Shown: positions 51,321-59,961 of the stretch, piece after piece
Layout of the letters: every line of letters begins with the position of its first letter
Numbering within the stretch: position 1 is the first letter of the stretch
DNA from: CAYSCX01 sp964429575
Lineage (GTDB): Bacteria; Desulfobacterota; Binatia; Binatales; Binataceae
DNA length: 64,000 nucleotides
Assembly: GCA_964429575.1 (NCBI GenBank)
Contig: CAYSCX010000011.1
Coordinates: 22,357 to 86,356, forward strand
Direction of reading: 5' to 3'
Program-made: the position numbers and the translations under genes
The notes under the pieces: generated by a model
Databases searched by the model: none
What the model saw: the letters and a program-made list of their open reading frames with translations, nothing else
Told to the model about the DNA's origin: nothing

Positions 51321-51899
51321 TCAGATGATCTCTTCGACGACGCGTTCGAGCTGAAATCCCGGCACTGACAGGACGACCAGTGACGGCAAGTGGAGCCGCT
51401 TCCACAGGTCGTATGCGTCCACGCCGGCGCGAACGCTCGTGAACAGCGCGATCACCCGTCCATGCGATATGGCGACCACGTTTCCGTCGGCGACCTTGTC
51501 CAGCAGACCATCGATCGCGCGTGCGACTCGTGCGTACGCCTTGATCGCGGTCTCCGCGCCGAAGGCCACGCGCTCGCGATGCGAAAAGAACGCCTCAACC
51601 TCGCGCCGAAAGTCTTCCTTGCGCGGTTTGAAACTCGCGTCGGCGCGCTCGTGTTCGTGCAACCCCTCGACTTCGAGAATCGGCACGCCGAGGATCTCGG
51701 CCACCAGCACCGCGGTCTCGCGCGCCTTGAACTCCGTGCTGGTAGCGATCAGCGAAGGCCGGTACGGCTCGATCTCATCCACCAGCGCCTCGCATCGCAG
51801 CCGCCCGTCCTCGCTCAGTTGCCACTCGCGCGGCGGGATCGCCTCGACGATCTCCGGCGCCGCGTGGCGCACGACGATGAGATTTCTATGCGTGCTCAT
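51321..51899 (-). CDS. Histidine phosphatase (phosphoglycerate mutase-like) family protein
   Basis: The 192-residue protein begins with LIVVRHAAPE, an RH-type phospho-histidine motif near residue 11, and has ATSTEFKARETAVLVAEILG, EHERAD and a second histidine in VVAISHGRVIALF near residue 145. It is likely a small-molecule or sugar phosphate phosphatase. It follows the biotinyl-domain gene by 25 bases on the same strand, which may be coincidental. Confidence 0.85.
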   Translation of the reverse strand: MSTHRNLIVVRHAAPEIVEAIPPREWQLSEDGRLRCEALVDEIEPYRPSLIATSTEFKARETAVLVAEILGVPILEVEGLHEHERADASFKPRKEDFRREVEAFFSHRERVAFGAETAIKAYARVARAIDGLLDKVADGNVVAISHGRVIALFTSVRAGVDAYDLWKRLHLPSLVVLSVPGFQLERVVEEII

Positions 51900-51924
51900 C
51901 GGCGCTCCGCGCAGGCGGAGGAAT

Positions 51925-52137
51925 TCAACCGTCGATTACCGCCAGCACCATGTTGCGCTGAATCTGATCGCCCTCCCCGACCCGAAACTCGCGCAGCGTC
52001 CCCGCGACGACCGCCTTGATCGGGATTTCGACCTTCATCGATTCGATCATCATTATCTCCTGGCCGCGCTCCACGTGCGTGCCGGGCGCTACCGAAAGCC
52101 GCAGCACTTTGCCCACCGCCGGGCTCCTCACATCCAT
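51925..52137 (-). CDS. Stand-alone biotinyl/lipoyl domain carrier protein
   Basis: The 70-residue protein is a single biotinyl domain: VRSPAVGKVLRLSVAPGTHVERGQ then MMIESMKVEIPI, whose Lys would carry biotin (ESMKV in place of EAMKM), and GTLREFRVGEGDQIQ. It would carry carboxybiotin between a biotin carboxylase and the carboxyltransferase at 53632-55188. No biotin carboxylase gene is in the window. Lipoylation is less likely because the MK dipeptide is typical of biotin sites. Confidence 0.85.
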   Translation of the reverse strand: MDVRSPAVGKVLRLSVAPGTHVERGQEIMMIESMKVEIPIKAVVAGTLREFRVGEGDQIQRNMVLAVIDG

Positions 52138-52300
52138 CTCGTGGTGTTTCCCTTCCTCTGGTCGTGAATAACGCGTCTTAGCAAGGGCGTCGGGCCGGCG
52201 CCAGCGCGGGGCGGAGTCCTGGGTTTGTCGCCAGCGTGCTGCGGTTGTAGAGGATGAGGTGCGACCGGCATGACCTCACGCGTCGCCTTGGGGGAATCTC

Positions 52301-53635
52301 ATGCAGCGCTTTATCGCGGCGCGGACGCTCGATGAGTATCCGCGCGGCCGCTACCGCTGGACGCTTGTGCTGCTGACGGTGGTGGCGAGCATCTTGACGG
52401 CGTACCCGTACCAGCTCGCGCCGCTGCTGCCGATATTACTGCCGTACCTCGGCATGAGCCACGCCGCGTACGGGCTGTTCTTCACGTTTGCGATTCTGTG
52501 CGGAGCGGTGACGGCGCTTTACGGCGGTCCGCTGGCGGATCGCGTGGGGCGGGTAGCGTTGATCGACATCTGCCTCGGCGTCGTGATCGTGCTGGTCTTC
52601 CTGAATCTTCTCATCACGAGCATCGCGACATTCATCGTGATCCGCACTGCGATGTCGATAGTGAGCGGGTTGATGGCGAGCGCGGGGGCGGCATTGGTGC
52701 GCGACATGTCGCCGCGGATGAGCCGCGCGCTGGCATTCGGGCTGTTCACGCTGGGGCCGGTGGGCGCGAGTTTTGTCGCCAATTTCATCGCTGGCGCGAC
52801 GCTTCCCATCTGGCACACGTGGCAATCGCAAATCTGGATCATGGGCATCATCATGGCGGTGCTGTACGTACCGATCTTCGCGTGGCTGAAGGACCTGAGC
52901 CCGGCGCTCAGGCTTCAGATTTTCCGCGACGAGATCGCAGCGCTCGAGGCGCGCGGCAAGCTGCCAAAGGCGTCGGAAATGCCGGGGAGCACGCGCGAGG
53001 CGTTCGCCGCGCTGCTCGGCCATCCGGAGATTTGGCTGTTGGTGATTGCCGTGGCCGCGAGCCTCACGATGATCTTCACGCTGACCGCGTTCGGGCCGCT
53101 GATGTTCGTCGAGGCGTTCGGCTACTCGCCCGCGGAAGCGGCGCGGCTCAATGCGTACTTCTGGCTTGCGAACGCAGCAGCGCTGATAGTCACGGGCTAC
53201 GTGTCGGACCGGCTGCAGACGCGCAAGCCGATCGCGATCGCAGGCGGCGTGTGCACAACACTGGTGATGGCGTGGTGGATTTCGACGTTCTCAGCGCCGC
53301 TCGCGCCGACGTCGATGGCGATTATCGCGACGGTCCTCGGGTGCTTCTTTGCAATGGGTTACGTGCCGTGGGCGGCGCAGTTCTCCGAGACGCTGGAGGA
53401 TCTCGCGCCTGCGCTGCAGGCGACCGGGTGGGCGCTGTTCACGATGGTGTTTCGCGGGTGGATAGCAGTATCAGCACCGCTTTCGCTTTACGTGGCAGTG
53501 CACTACGGATGGGCTGCGTGGTCGAAGATCGCGCTCGGCGGCACCGTGATGTTTGTGATCGTGATGTTCTTCACGCGCCGGCACGCCGCGCCGGTCGCGC
53601 TCGCGCGCGAGGCCCCGTCGGTGGTCAGCGGCTAA
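52301..53635 (+). CDS. Major facilitator superfamily transporter
   Basis: The 444-residue protein has twelve hydrophobic segments and the MFS loop motif GGPLADRVGRVALID between helices 2 and 3, with a matching VSDRLQTRKPIA between helices 8 and 9. GGGGGA lies 7 bases before ATG 52301. It probably imports or exports an organic acid by proton coupling. Its stop codon overlaps the stop of the convergent carboxyltransferase gene (CTAA), and it lies between the carboxyltransferase and biotinyl genes. Confidence 0.9.
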   Translation: MQRFIAARTLDEYPRGRYRWTLVLLTVVASILTAYPYQLAPLLPILLPYLGMSHAAYGLFFTFAILCGAVTALYGGPLADRVGRVALIDICLGVVIVLVFLNLLITSIATFIVIRTAMSIVSGLMASAGAALVRDMSPRMSRALAFGLFTLGPVGASFVANFIAGATLPIWHTWQSQIWIMGIIMAVLYVPIFAWLKDLSPALRLQIFRDEIAALEARGKLPKASEMPGSTREAFAALLGHPEIWLLVIAVAASLTMIFTLTAFGPLMFVEAFGYSPAEAARLNAYFWLANAAALIVTGYVSDRLQTRKPIAIAGGVCTTLVMAWWISTFSAPLAPTSMAIIATVLGCFFAMGYVPWAAQFSETLEDLAPALQATGWALFTMVFRGWIAVSAPLSLYVAVHYGWAAWSKIALGGTVMFVIVMFFTRRHAAPVALAREAPSVVSG

Positions 53636-55188
53636 GGCCGCATCGTGCGCGTACGGATTCCGAGCTGGGTCGGGACGATTTCGTACGCCTGATGCACCCA
53701 ATCGCACAGCAGCAGACGGGTGTCGCGCGGGTCGATGATTTCCTCGATCCCGAACGCCTCGGCAGTCCGGAGCGGCGAGCGCACCGCGTTGAATTTCTCC
53801 TCGAGTTCGCGGCGAAGTTTTTCCGGATCGGCTGACGCGGCGAGATCGCGCTTGTAGGCCGCCTCGATGCCGCCCTCGATCGGCAGCGAGCCCCAGTCGG
53901 CTGACGGCCACGCGTAGCGCAGGTTGAGCCCGGTCGTGATGCCGTGGCCGGCGCCGGCGACGCCGAATGATTTTCTCACCATGATCGCGACCCACGGCGT
54001 GATGGTCTGGAACACGGCGTATAGCGCGCGTACACCGCGGCGAATGGTACCCGATGACTCAGCCTCGCGGCCGATCAGAAAGCCCGGCTGATCGACGAAG
54101 TTCACGACCGGCAGGTGGAAGGTGTCGCAGAGATCGACGAAGCGGACCATCTTGTCGGACGCCGGACCGTCGAGCGAGCCGCCGATATTGTACGGGTCGT
54201 TCGCCATGACGCCGGCCGGATAGCCGTCGAGCCGCGCGAATCCGGTGACGAGCGACGGTCCGAAATACGGAGCGATCTCGAAGAACGAGTCGCGGTCCAT
54301 CACCAGTTCGACAATGCGGCGCGCGTCGTACCCGTGGCGGCGGTTGCGCGGGACGATCGAAATGAGTTCTTCCTCGCGGCGCGCCGGATTGTCCGTGGGC
54401 GGAATTCGCGGCGGCGCCTGCCACACGCTCGACGGCAGGTACGAGAGGAAGCGGCGCATGTGTTCGAACGCCTCGTCCTCCGATTCGACTTCGTTGTCGA
54501 CCGCGCCGCTCATGTGCGCATGAATATGCGACCCACCCAGTTCCTCCTTGGTGAGATCCTCGCTGACGCCGAACTTCACGACCGGCGGTCCCGCGACGAA
54601 GAGTTGGCTGCTGCCGCGCACCATCACGGAAAAGTGCGATGCCGCCACGCGCGCAGCGCCGAGTCCCGCCACCGAGCCCATGCATCCCGCGACCACCGGC
54701 ACCTCGCTGGTTACCTTCACAAGCACGTCGAAGGCCGGATTGGCGGGCACATAGGTGCGCTTCATCTTGTCGAGCGAGCGGACGCTTCCACCACCGCCGG
54801 TGCCATCGACCAGCCTGATTATCGGAATGCGCAGTTCGTGCGCGAGCAGTTCGCCGTAGCCCTGCTTGTTCCCGACGGCCGCATCCGCAGCGCCTCCGCG
54901 CACCGTGAAGTCGTCGCCGCCGACCACCACCTTGCGGCCGTTGATCGTCCCGGTGCCGACCACGAAGTTCGCGGGCATGAATTCGGCGAGCGTATCGCCT
55001 TCGTAGCGCGGCGTACCGGCGAGCGCGCCATATTCATGAAACGAGCCGGGGTCGAGCAGACGATCGACGCGCTCGCGGACCGTGAGCTTGCCGCCGTCGT
55101 GCTGGCGCTTGATGTTGTCGGGGCCGCCCATCTGGCGCGCGAGCGCCTCACGGCGGCGAATTTCGTCGATCTCTTCCTGCCAGGACAT
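53632..55188 (-). CDS. Acyl-CoA carboxylase carboxyltransferase subunit (propionyl-/methylcrotonyl-type)
   Basis: The 518-residue protein has the two crotonase-like halves of a biotin-dependent carboxyltransferase: GKLTVRERVDRLLDPGSF near residue 34, the oxyanion-forming VAGCMGSVAGLGAA near residue 165, GGSHIHAHMSGAVDNE near 215, and FVDQPGFLIGREAESSG with AGHGITTGLNLRYAW in the second half. It transfers the carboxyl from biotin to an acyl-CoA. The substrate is not readable. ATG 55188 has AGGA at 5 bases. The biotinyl domain is encoded 1.5 kb away and the biotin carboxylase is missing here. Confidence 0.92.
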   Translation of the reverse strand: MSWQEEIDEIRRREALARQMGGPDNIKRQHDGGKLTVRERVDRLLDPGSFHEYGALAGTPRYEGDTLAEFMPANFVVGTGTINGRKVVVGGDDFTVRGGAADAAVGNKQGYGELLAHELRIPIIRLVDGTGGGGSVRSLDKMKRTYVPANPAFDVLVKVTSEVPVVAGCMGSVAGLGAARVAASHFSVMVRGSSQLFVAGPPVVKFGVSEDLTKEELGGSHIHAHMSGAVDNEVESEDEAFEHMRRFLSYLPSSVWQAPPRIPPTDNPARREEELISIVPRNRRHGYDARRIVELVMDRDSFFEIAPYFGPSLVTGFARLDGYPAGVMANDPYNIGGSLDGPASDKMVRFVDLCDTFHLPVVNFVDQPGFLIGREAESSGTIRRGVRALYAVFQTITPWVAIMVRKSFGVAGAGHGITTGLNLRYAWPSADWGSLPIEGGIEAAYKRDLAASADPEKLRRELEEKFNAVRSPLRTAEAFGIEEIIDPRDTRLLLCDWVHQAYEIVPTQLGIRTRTMRP

Positions 55189-55277
55189 CGCGTTCCTCCT
55201 AAGTGCGAGCCGATTCTATCAACGCCGTAGCTGGTTTCCACAGCGCGGCGCCGACGCGTTCAAGTTGCGACCGGTAG

Positions 55278-56708
55278 ATGTTACCTTGGTCGCGATTACC
55301 GTCGATGGGAGCCGACTCCACATCTGAACTCGCCGCACGCGGATCGACCCCGCGCGCGCAGCGGGCAACGCTCGCCGGGTGGGGCCGGTACCCGCTGGCC
55401 GCAAGCGACGTCTTTCGTCCCGAGAAGCTCGATGAGCTTCGGGCGGTGGTCTCGTCAGACTCGACGTCGATCATCGCGCGCGGGGCCGGCCGCGCGTACG
55501 GCGACGCGGCGCTCAACGCGGACAATCGCGTGGTCAATCTCGAGCGGCTCAACCGCATGCTCGCCTTCGATGCCGACAGCTGCATCCTGCGCTGCGAGGC
55601 GGGCGTAACGCTGGCCGAAATCATCGACGTTTTCCTGCCCCGCGGATTCTTTCCGCCGGTCACGCCGGGCACGCGTTTCGTCACGCTGGGCGGGTCGGTT
55701 GCAGCCGACGTGCACGGTAAGAACCACCATCGCGAGTCGTCGCTCGCAACTCACGTTCTGAGCCTGGACGTGATGCTTGCATCGGGCGAAGTGCTGCACT
55801 GCTCGCGCGAAGAACACGCCGGCGTTTTCTGGGCGAGCGTCGGCGGCATGGGTCTCACCGGCGTGATCCTCGAGCTGGAAATTCGTCTGCGGCGAGTGGA
55901 GAGTGCGTATCTTCGCGGCGAGTTCATCCGCGCCGCGAATCTCGATGCGGCTATCGAGGCGTTCGAGCGCACCGACCGCGAATACGGTAATTCGGTTGCG
56001 TGGATCGACTGTGCAAGCAGCGGGCGCTCGCTGGGCCGCTCGGTTCTGACCGTCGGCGACTTCGCGGCTCGCGATTCACTCGACGCGCGCCGGCGCCAGC
56101 AGCCGTATCGCATCGGGTTGCGCCCGCGCGCGATCATCCCATTCAACCTGCCGCGATTCGCGCTCAACTCATTCTCGGTCCGGCTCTTCAACGAGGCGTG
56201 GTGGATGCTGCATCGCAACCGCGGCGCGCCGCATCTATTCGACTACGACTCATTCTTCTATCCGCTCGATTCGATTCGCCACTGGAATCGGATGTACGGA
56301 CGGCGCGGCTTCGTGCAGTACCAATGCGTGTGGCCGGAGGCGGAGAGCCGCGCGGGCCTGGTCGAAGTGGTGGAGGCGATCGCGCGGAGCCGGCGCGGAT
56401 CGTTTCTGACCGTGCTCAAGAAGTTCGGCGCGCAGGAGGGGATGCTTTCGTTCCCGATGCCGGGTTATACGCTGGCGCTCGATTTTACGGTCGCGGACGG
56501 ACTGTTCGAGTTTCTCGACACGCTCGACCAGATGGTCCTAAAGCGCGGCGGCCGCGTGTACCTCGCCAAGGACGCGCGGCTTCGTCCCGAGGTCTTCCGC
56601 GCGATGTACCCGAGCTTTGCGAAATGGCGCGGGGTGAAGGCGGCCGTGGATCCCGAGTGGCGGTTCTCGTCGAGCCTTTCGCGGCGGCTCTTGATGCACG
56701 AAAGTTGA
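55278..56708 (+). CDS. dprE1: FAD-dependent decaprenylphosphoryl-ribose 2'-oxidase-like protein (DprE1-like)
   Basis: The 476-residue protein follows mycobacterial DprE1 along its length: LAGWGRYPLA at the N-terminus, IIARGAGRAYGDAALN in the FAD domain, PGTRFVTLGGSVAADVHGKNHH with the His motif, GGMGLTGVILELEIRL, then a substrate domain with FYPLDSIRHWNRMYGRRGFVQYQ and YLAKDARLRPEVFRAMYP. The position of the Mycobacterium drug-binding Cys387 is Ala400 here (from memory of the reference). It oxidises C2 of ribose on a polyprenyl phosphate. ATG 55305 is an alternative start. It is 23 bases before the DprE2-like gene. Confidence 0.85.
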   Translation: MLPWSRLPSMGADSTSELAARGSTPRAQRATLAGWGRYPLAASDVFRPEKLDELRAVVSSDSTSIIARGAGRAYGDAALNADNRVVNLERLNRMLAFDADSCILRCEAGVTLAEIIDVFLPRGFFPPVTPGTRFVTLGGSVAADVHGKNHHRESSLATHVLSLDVMLASGEVLHCSREEHAGVFWASVGGMGLTGVILELEIRLRRVESAYLRGEFIRAANLDAAIEAFERTDREYGNSVAWIDCASSGRSLGRSVLTVGDFAARDSLDARRRQQPYRIGLRPRAIIPFNLPRFALNSFSVRLFNEAWWMLHRNRGAPHLFDYDSFFYPLDSIRHWNRMYGRRGFVQYQCVWPEAESRAGLVEVVEAIARSRRGSFLTVLKKFGAQEGMLSFPMPGYTLALDFTVADGLFEFLDTLDQMVLKRGGRVYLAKDARLRPEVFRAMYPSFAKWRGVKAAVDPEWRFSSSLSRRLLMHES

Positions 56709-56731
56709 GGGCCGGGACGCCCAATCAGCCG

Positions 56732-57469
56732 ATGCACCGGGTTCTTATCCTCGGCGCGACCTCACCGATTGCGCGCGCGTTGGCGCTGGAATTCGCGCAT
56801 CACGGCGCCGAGCTTTACCTGGCGGCGCGCGACGGCGTCGAAGCCGCCCGCATCGCAGACGACATCGGGGTGCGCGCGGGTGTCGGGGCGCACTCGGGCA
56901 CTTTCGATGCGACCAGCTTTCAGAGCCACCGTGAATTGATCGATGACGCGGCGCGCGCGCTGGGCGGACTCGACGGCGTAGTGGTGGCGTTCGGCACTGT
57001 CGGCGACGAGGAGCGGGCGCAGGCCGGCGCCGGCGCCGCGCTCGACACCATCAATCAGAACTATTCCGGCGCGGTTTCGCTGCTGACTGTCGCGGCGCAA
57101 ATCCTCGAGGCGCAGCATCGCGGTTTCATCATCGTGCTCGCGTCGGTGGCGGGCGATCGGGGGCGCGCGCGAAACTATGTGTACGGCTCGGCCAAGGGCG
57201 CGCTCGCTCTGTTCGTGCAGGGACTTCGCGCGAGGCTCGCGCCGTCGGGCGTTCGCGTCCTCACGGTCAAGCTCGGCGCGGTGGATACTCGGATGACGTG
57301 GGGGCGCGAGGGCGTGCGATTCACGATTGCACCACAAACCGCGGCAGCGGCGATCTATGAGGCGTGGCGCCGCGAGCGCGAGGTGGTGTACGTTCCGCGG
57401 GTATGGCGCGCGATCATGCTCGCGCTCAAGATGATTCCGGAGCGATGGTTCAAGCGGGTAAAGTTCTGA
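56732..57469 (+). CDS. dprE2: Short-chain dehydrogenase, decaprenylphosphoryl-keto-ribose reductase-like (DprE2-like)
   Basis: The 245-residue SDR begins with the cofactor loop VLILGATSPIARALA, has Asn in DTINQNYSGAV, SerTyrLys as VLASVAGDRG, YVYGSAKGA (Tyr and Lys near residues 150-154) and ends with RAIMLALKMIPERWFKRVKF, like DprE2. Adjacent to DprE1 it would reduce the 2-keto intermediate to arabinose, completing epimerisation of polyprenyl-phosphoryl ribose. ATG 56732 is the first good start; a longer frame overlaps dprE1 and is a shadow. Confidence 0.85.
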   Translation: MHRVLILGATSPIARALALEFAHHGAELYLAARDGVEAARIADDIGVRAGVGAHSGTFDATSFQSHRELIDDAARALGGLDGVVVAFGTVGDEERAQAGAGAALDTINQNYSGAVSLLTVAAQILEAQHRGFIIVLASVAGDRGRARNYVYGSAKGALALFVQGLRARLAPSGVRVLTVKLGAVDTRMTWGREGVRFTIAPQTAAAAIYEAWRREREVVYVPRVWRAIMLALKMIPERWFKRVKF

Positions 57470-57564
57470 AGCCGAGGCGCGAGCGCGCTTTCTTGACGCG
57501 CCCCGCTGCGCTCGGCTAACGAGTCAGAAGGCAGCGCTCGCGCTCAAGCGATGGGGTGTCAGAG

Positions 57565-58731
57565 ATGGGAAGCTCACGCACGCAGATTCGAAAGATCAGA
57601 TTCGACGGCGCGGTCGATGCCGACGGCCACATACTCGAACCCGCCGATCTCTGGGACCGCTATATCGAGGCAAAGTACAAGCCGCGCGCGCTGCGGCTGA
57701 GGACCAACCCGCAAGGCGTGGAGTACCTCGAACTCGACGGGCGGCCATCCAAGCTCTTCGGCGCCGGGCGGTTTGGCGCATTCGGGTCGATGGGCGAGAC
57801 CCGCGACACCGAACGGAGTCTCGAGCCGTCGTCGTATGGCCGGTCGGCGCCGTTCGGCGCGGTGGACGCGAAAGAGCGGCGCGAGCGGATCGAGGCCGAA
57901 GGGCTCGACGCGGCAGTCATCTATCCAACCCTAAGCCTCATCTACGAGACCGAGCTGCAAGATGCCGAGCTGGTGCAGGCGTGCACCCGCGCCTACAACC
58001 GGTTCATCGTGGACTGGTGCAAGGACTCGGGCGGCAAACTGATTCCCGTCGCGCATCTGTCGCTCGGCGATCCGGAGGCGGCGGCCAAGGAGCTGGAGCG
58101 CGCGGTGAAGGACGGCTGCAAGGGCGCGTTTTTCTCGCAGTTCGTGATGACTCGCAAGCCGCATGCGCATCCCGACCACGATCCCGTTTTCGCCAAGGCG
58201 CAGGAACTCGACGTACCCATCGGCATTCACGTCTCGCTGGAGCCGCTGTGGGCGTTGCCGGGGCGTTACGATTACAAGTACCTGCGCGGCCAGTACTACT
58301 TTCTCAACGTGACCGCGGCGGATGCCATCCGTCACGCGTTCACGAGCTTTTTCCAGTTCGGGACCTTCGACAAGTTTCCGCGGCTCAAGCTGGTGCTGCT
58401 CGAGGCGGGCGCGAGCTGGATCAGTTATTGGCTCGACCGGCTCGATGCTGTGTGGCAAACCCCGCTCGGGCGGACGCTCGCGCTCAAGGAGAAGCCGAGT
58501 TTCTATTTTCAGCGTCAAGTCTGGATTTCAGCCGATCCCGATGAGCGGGCACTGCCAGCGATGGTCGAGCTGTGCGGCGCCGACAAGTTTTTCTGGGCAT
58601 CGGACTTCCCGCATCCCGATCACGCCGGCAACTACATCGAGGAGATCGAGGAAGTCGCAGAGAAGCTTACGGAGCCGGCACGGCGCAAGGTGCTGGGCGA
58701 GAACGTGATGAAGGTGTACGGCTGCGCGTGA
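57565..58731 (+). CDS. Amidohydrolase family protein (amidohydrolase 2 / ACMSD-like)
   Basis: The 388-residue protein has the metal motif DADGHILEP near residue 20 (the DxH type), GIHVSLEPLW with a conserved His near residue 220, KLVLLEAGASWISYWLDRLD near 280 and FFWASDFPHPDHAG with the last Asp near residue 350. Such proteins hydrolyse or decarboxylate aromatic or cyclic acids. GGGG lies 8 bases upstream of ATG 57565; GTG 57556 is another start. It stands after dprE2 with a gap of 95 bases and may be unrelated to it. Confidence 0.88.
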   Translation: MGSSRTQIRKIRFDGAVDADGHILEPADLWDRYIEAKYKPRALRLRTNPQGVEYLELDGRPSKLFGAGRFGAFGSMGETRDTERSLEPSSYGRSAPFGAVDAKERRERIEAEGLDAAVIYPTLSLIYETELQDAELVQACTRAYNRFIVDWCKDSGGKLIPVAHLSLGDPEAAAKELERAVKDGCKGAFFSQFVMTRKPHAHPDHDPVFAKAQELDVPIGIHVSLEPLWALPGRYDYKYLRGQYYFLNVTAADAIRHAFTSFFQFGTFDKFPRLKLVLLEAGASWISYWLDRLDAVWQTPLGRTLALKEKPSFYFQRQVWISADPDERALPAMVELCGADKFFWASDFPHPDHAGNYIEEIEEVAEKLTEPARRKVLGENVMKVYGCA

Positions 58732-58741
58732 GAGGCGCGAC

Positions 58742-58768
58742 GGGATTCCTCGCTGCGCTCGGAATGAC
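58742..58768. repeat. GGATTCC...GGAATGAC dispersed repeat, single copy
   Basis: This 27-base unit, GGGATTCCTCGC then TGCGCTCGGAATGAC, matches the arms of the inverted pair at 42538-42647, here just after the amidohydrolase stop. Confidence 0.8.
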
Positions 58769-58796
58769 AAAAGGGGCAGGCAAGTTTCATATGACC

Positions 58797-58934
58797 TAAC
58801 CCCTGACCCCTTCCTGAAACCTAACCCCTAACCCCTTCCCTAAAGGGAAGGGGAACCGGAAAAAGGGAAGGGGAACCGGAAAGGGGGGCGAAGAAGGGAA
58901 GGGGAACCGGAAAAGGGAAGGGGAACCGGAGCCG
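58797..58934. repeat. G-rich tandem array with hairpin
   Basis: The region starts with two copies of a CCTAACCCCT-CCCCTTCC unit, passes through a hairpin CCCCTTCCCT (58832-58841)/AGGGAAGGGG (58844-58853), and continues with four copies of AAGGGAAGGGGAACCGGA. It lies in the 228-base convergent gap between the amidohydrolase and korB genes. The plus strand is rich in GGGG runs and could form quadruplexes. Confidence 0.85.
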
Positions 58935-58958
58935 CAAAGTAGCTGCCAGCGCGGCGGG

Positions 58959-59957
<999 letters not shown>

Positions 59958-59961
59958 CTGG

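Noticed and set aside
52498..53835. 445-codon plus-strand frame shifted inside the MFS gene
   Set aside because: It overlaps the MFS gene in another frame and is Arg/Asp-rich, with no membrane segments.
58797..58840. Telomere-like CCTAACCCC repeats as a sign of linear or eukaryotic DNA
   Set aside because: Only two imperfect units occur inside an otherwise typical bacterial gene arrangement.
58797..58934. CRISPR-like array
   Set aside because: The repeats are short, G-rich and adjacent without unique spacers, and no cas gene is near.
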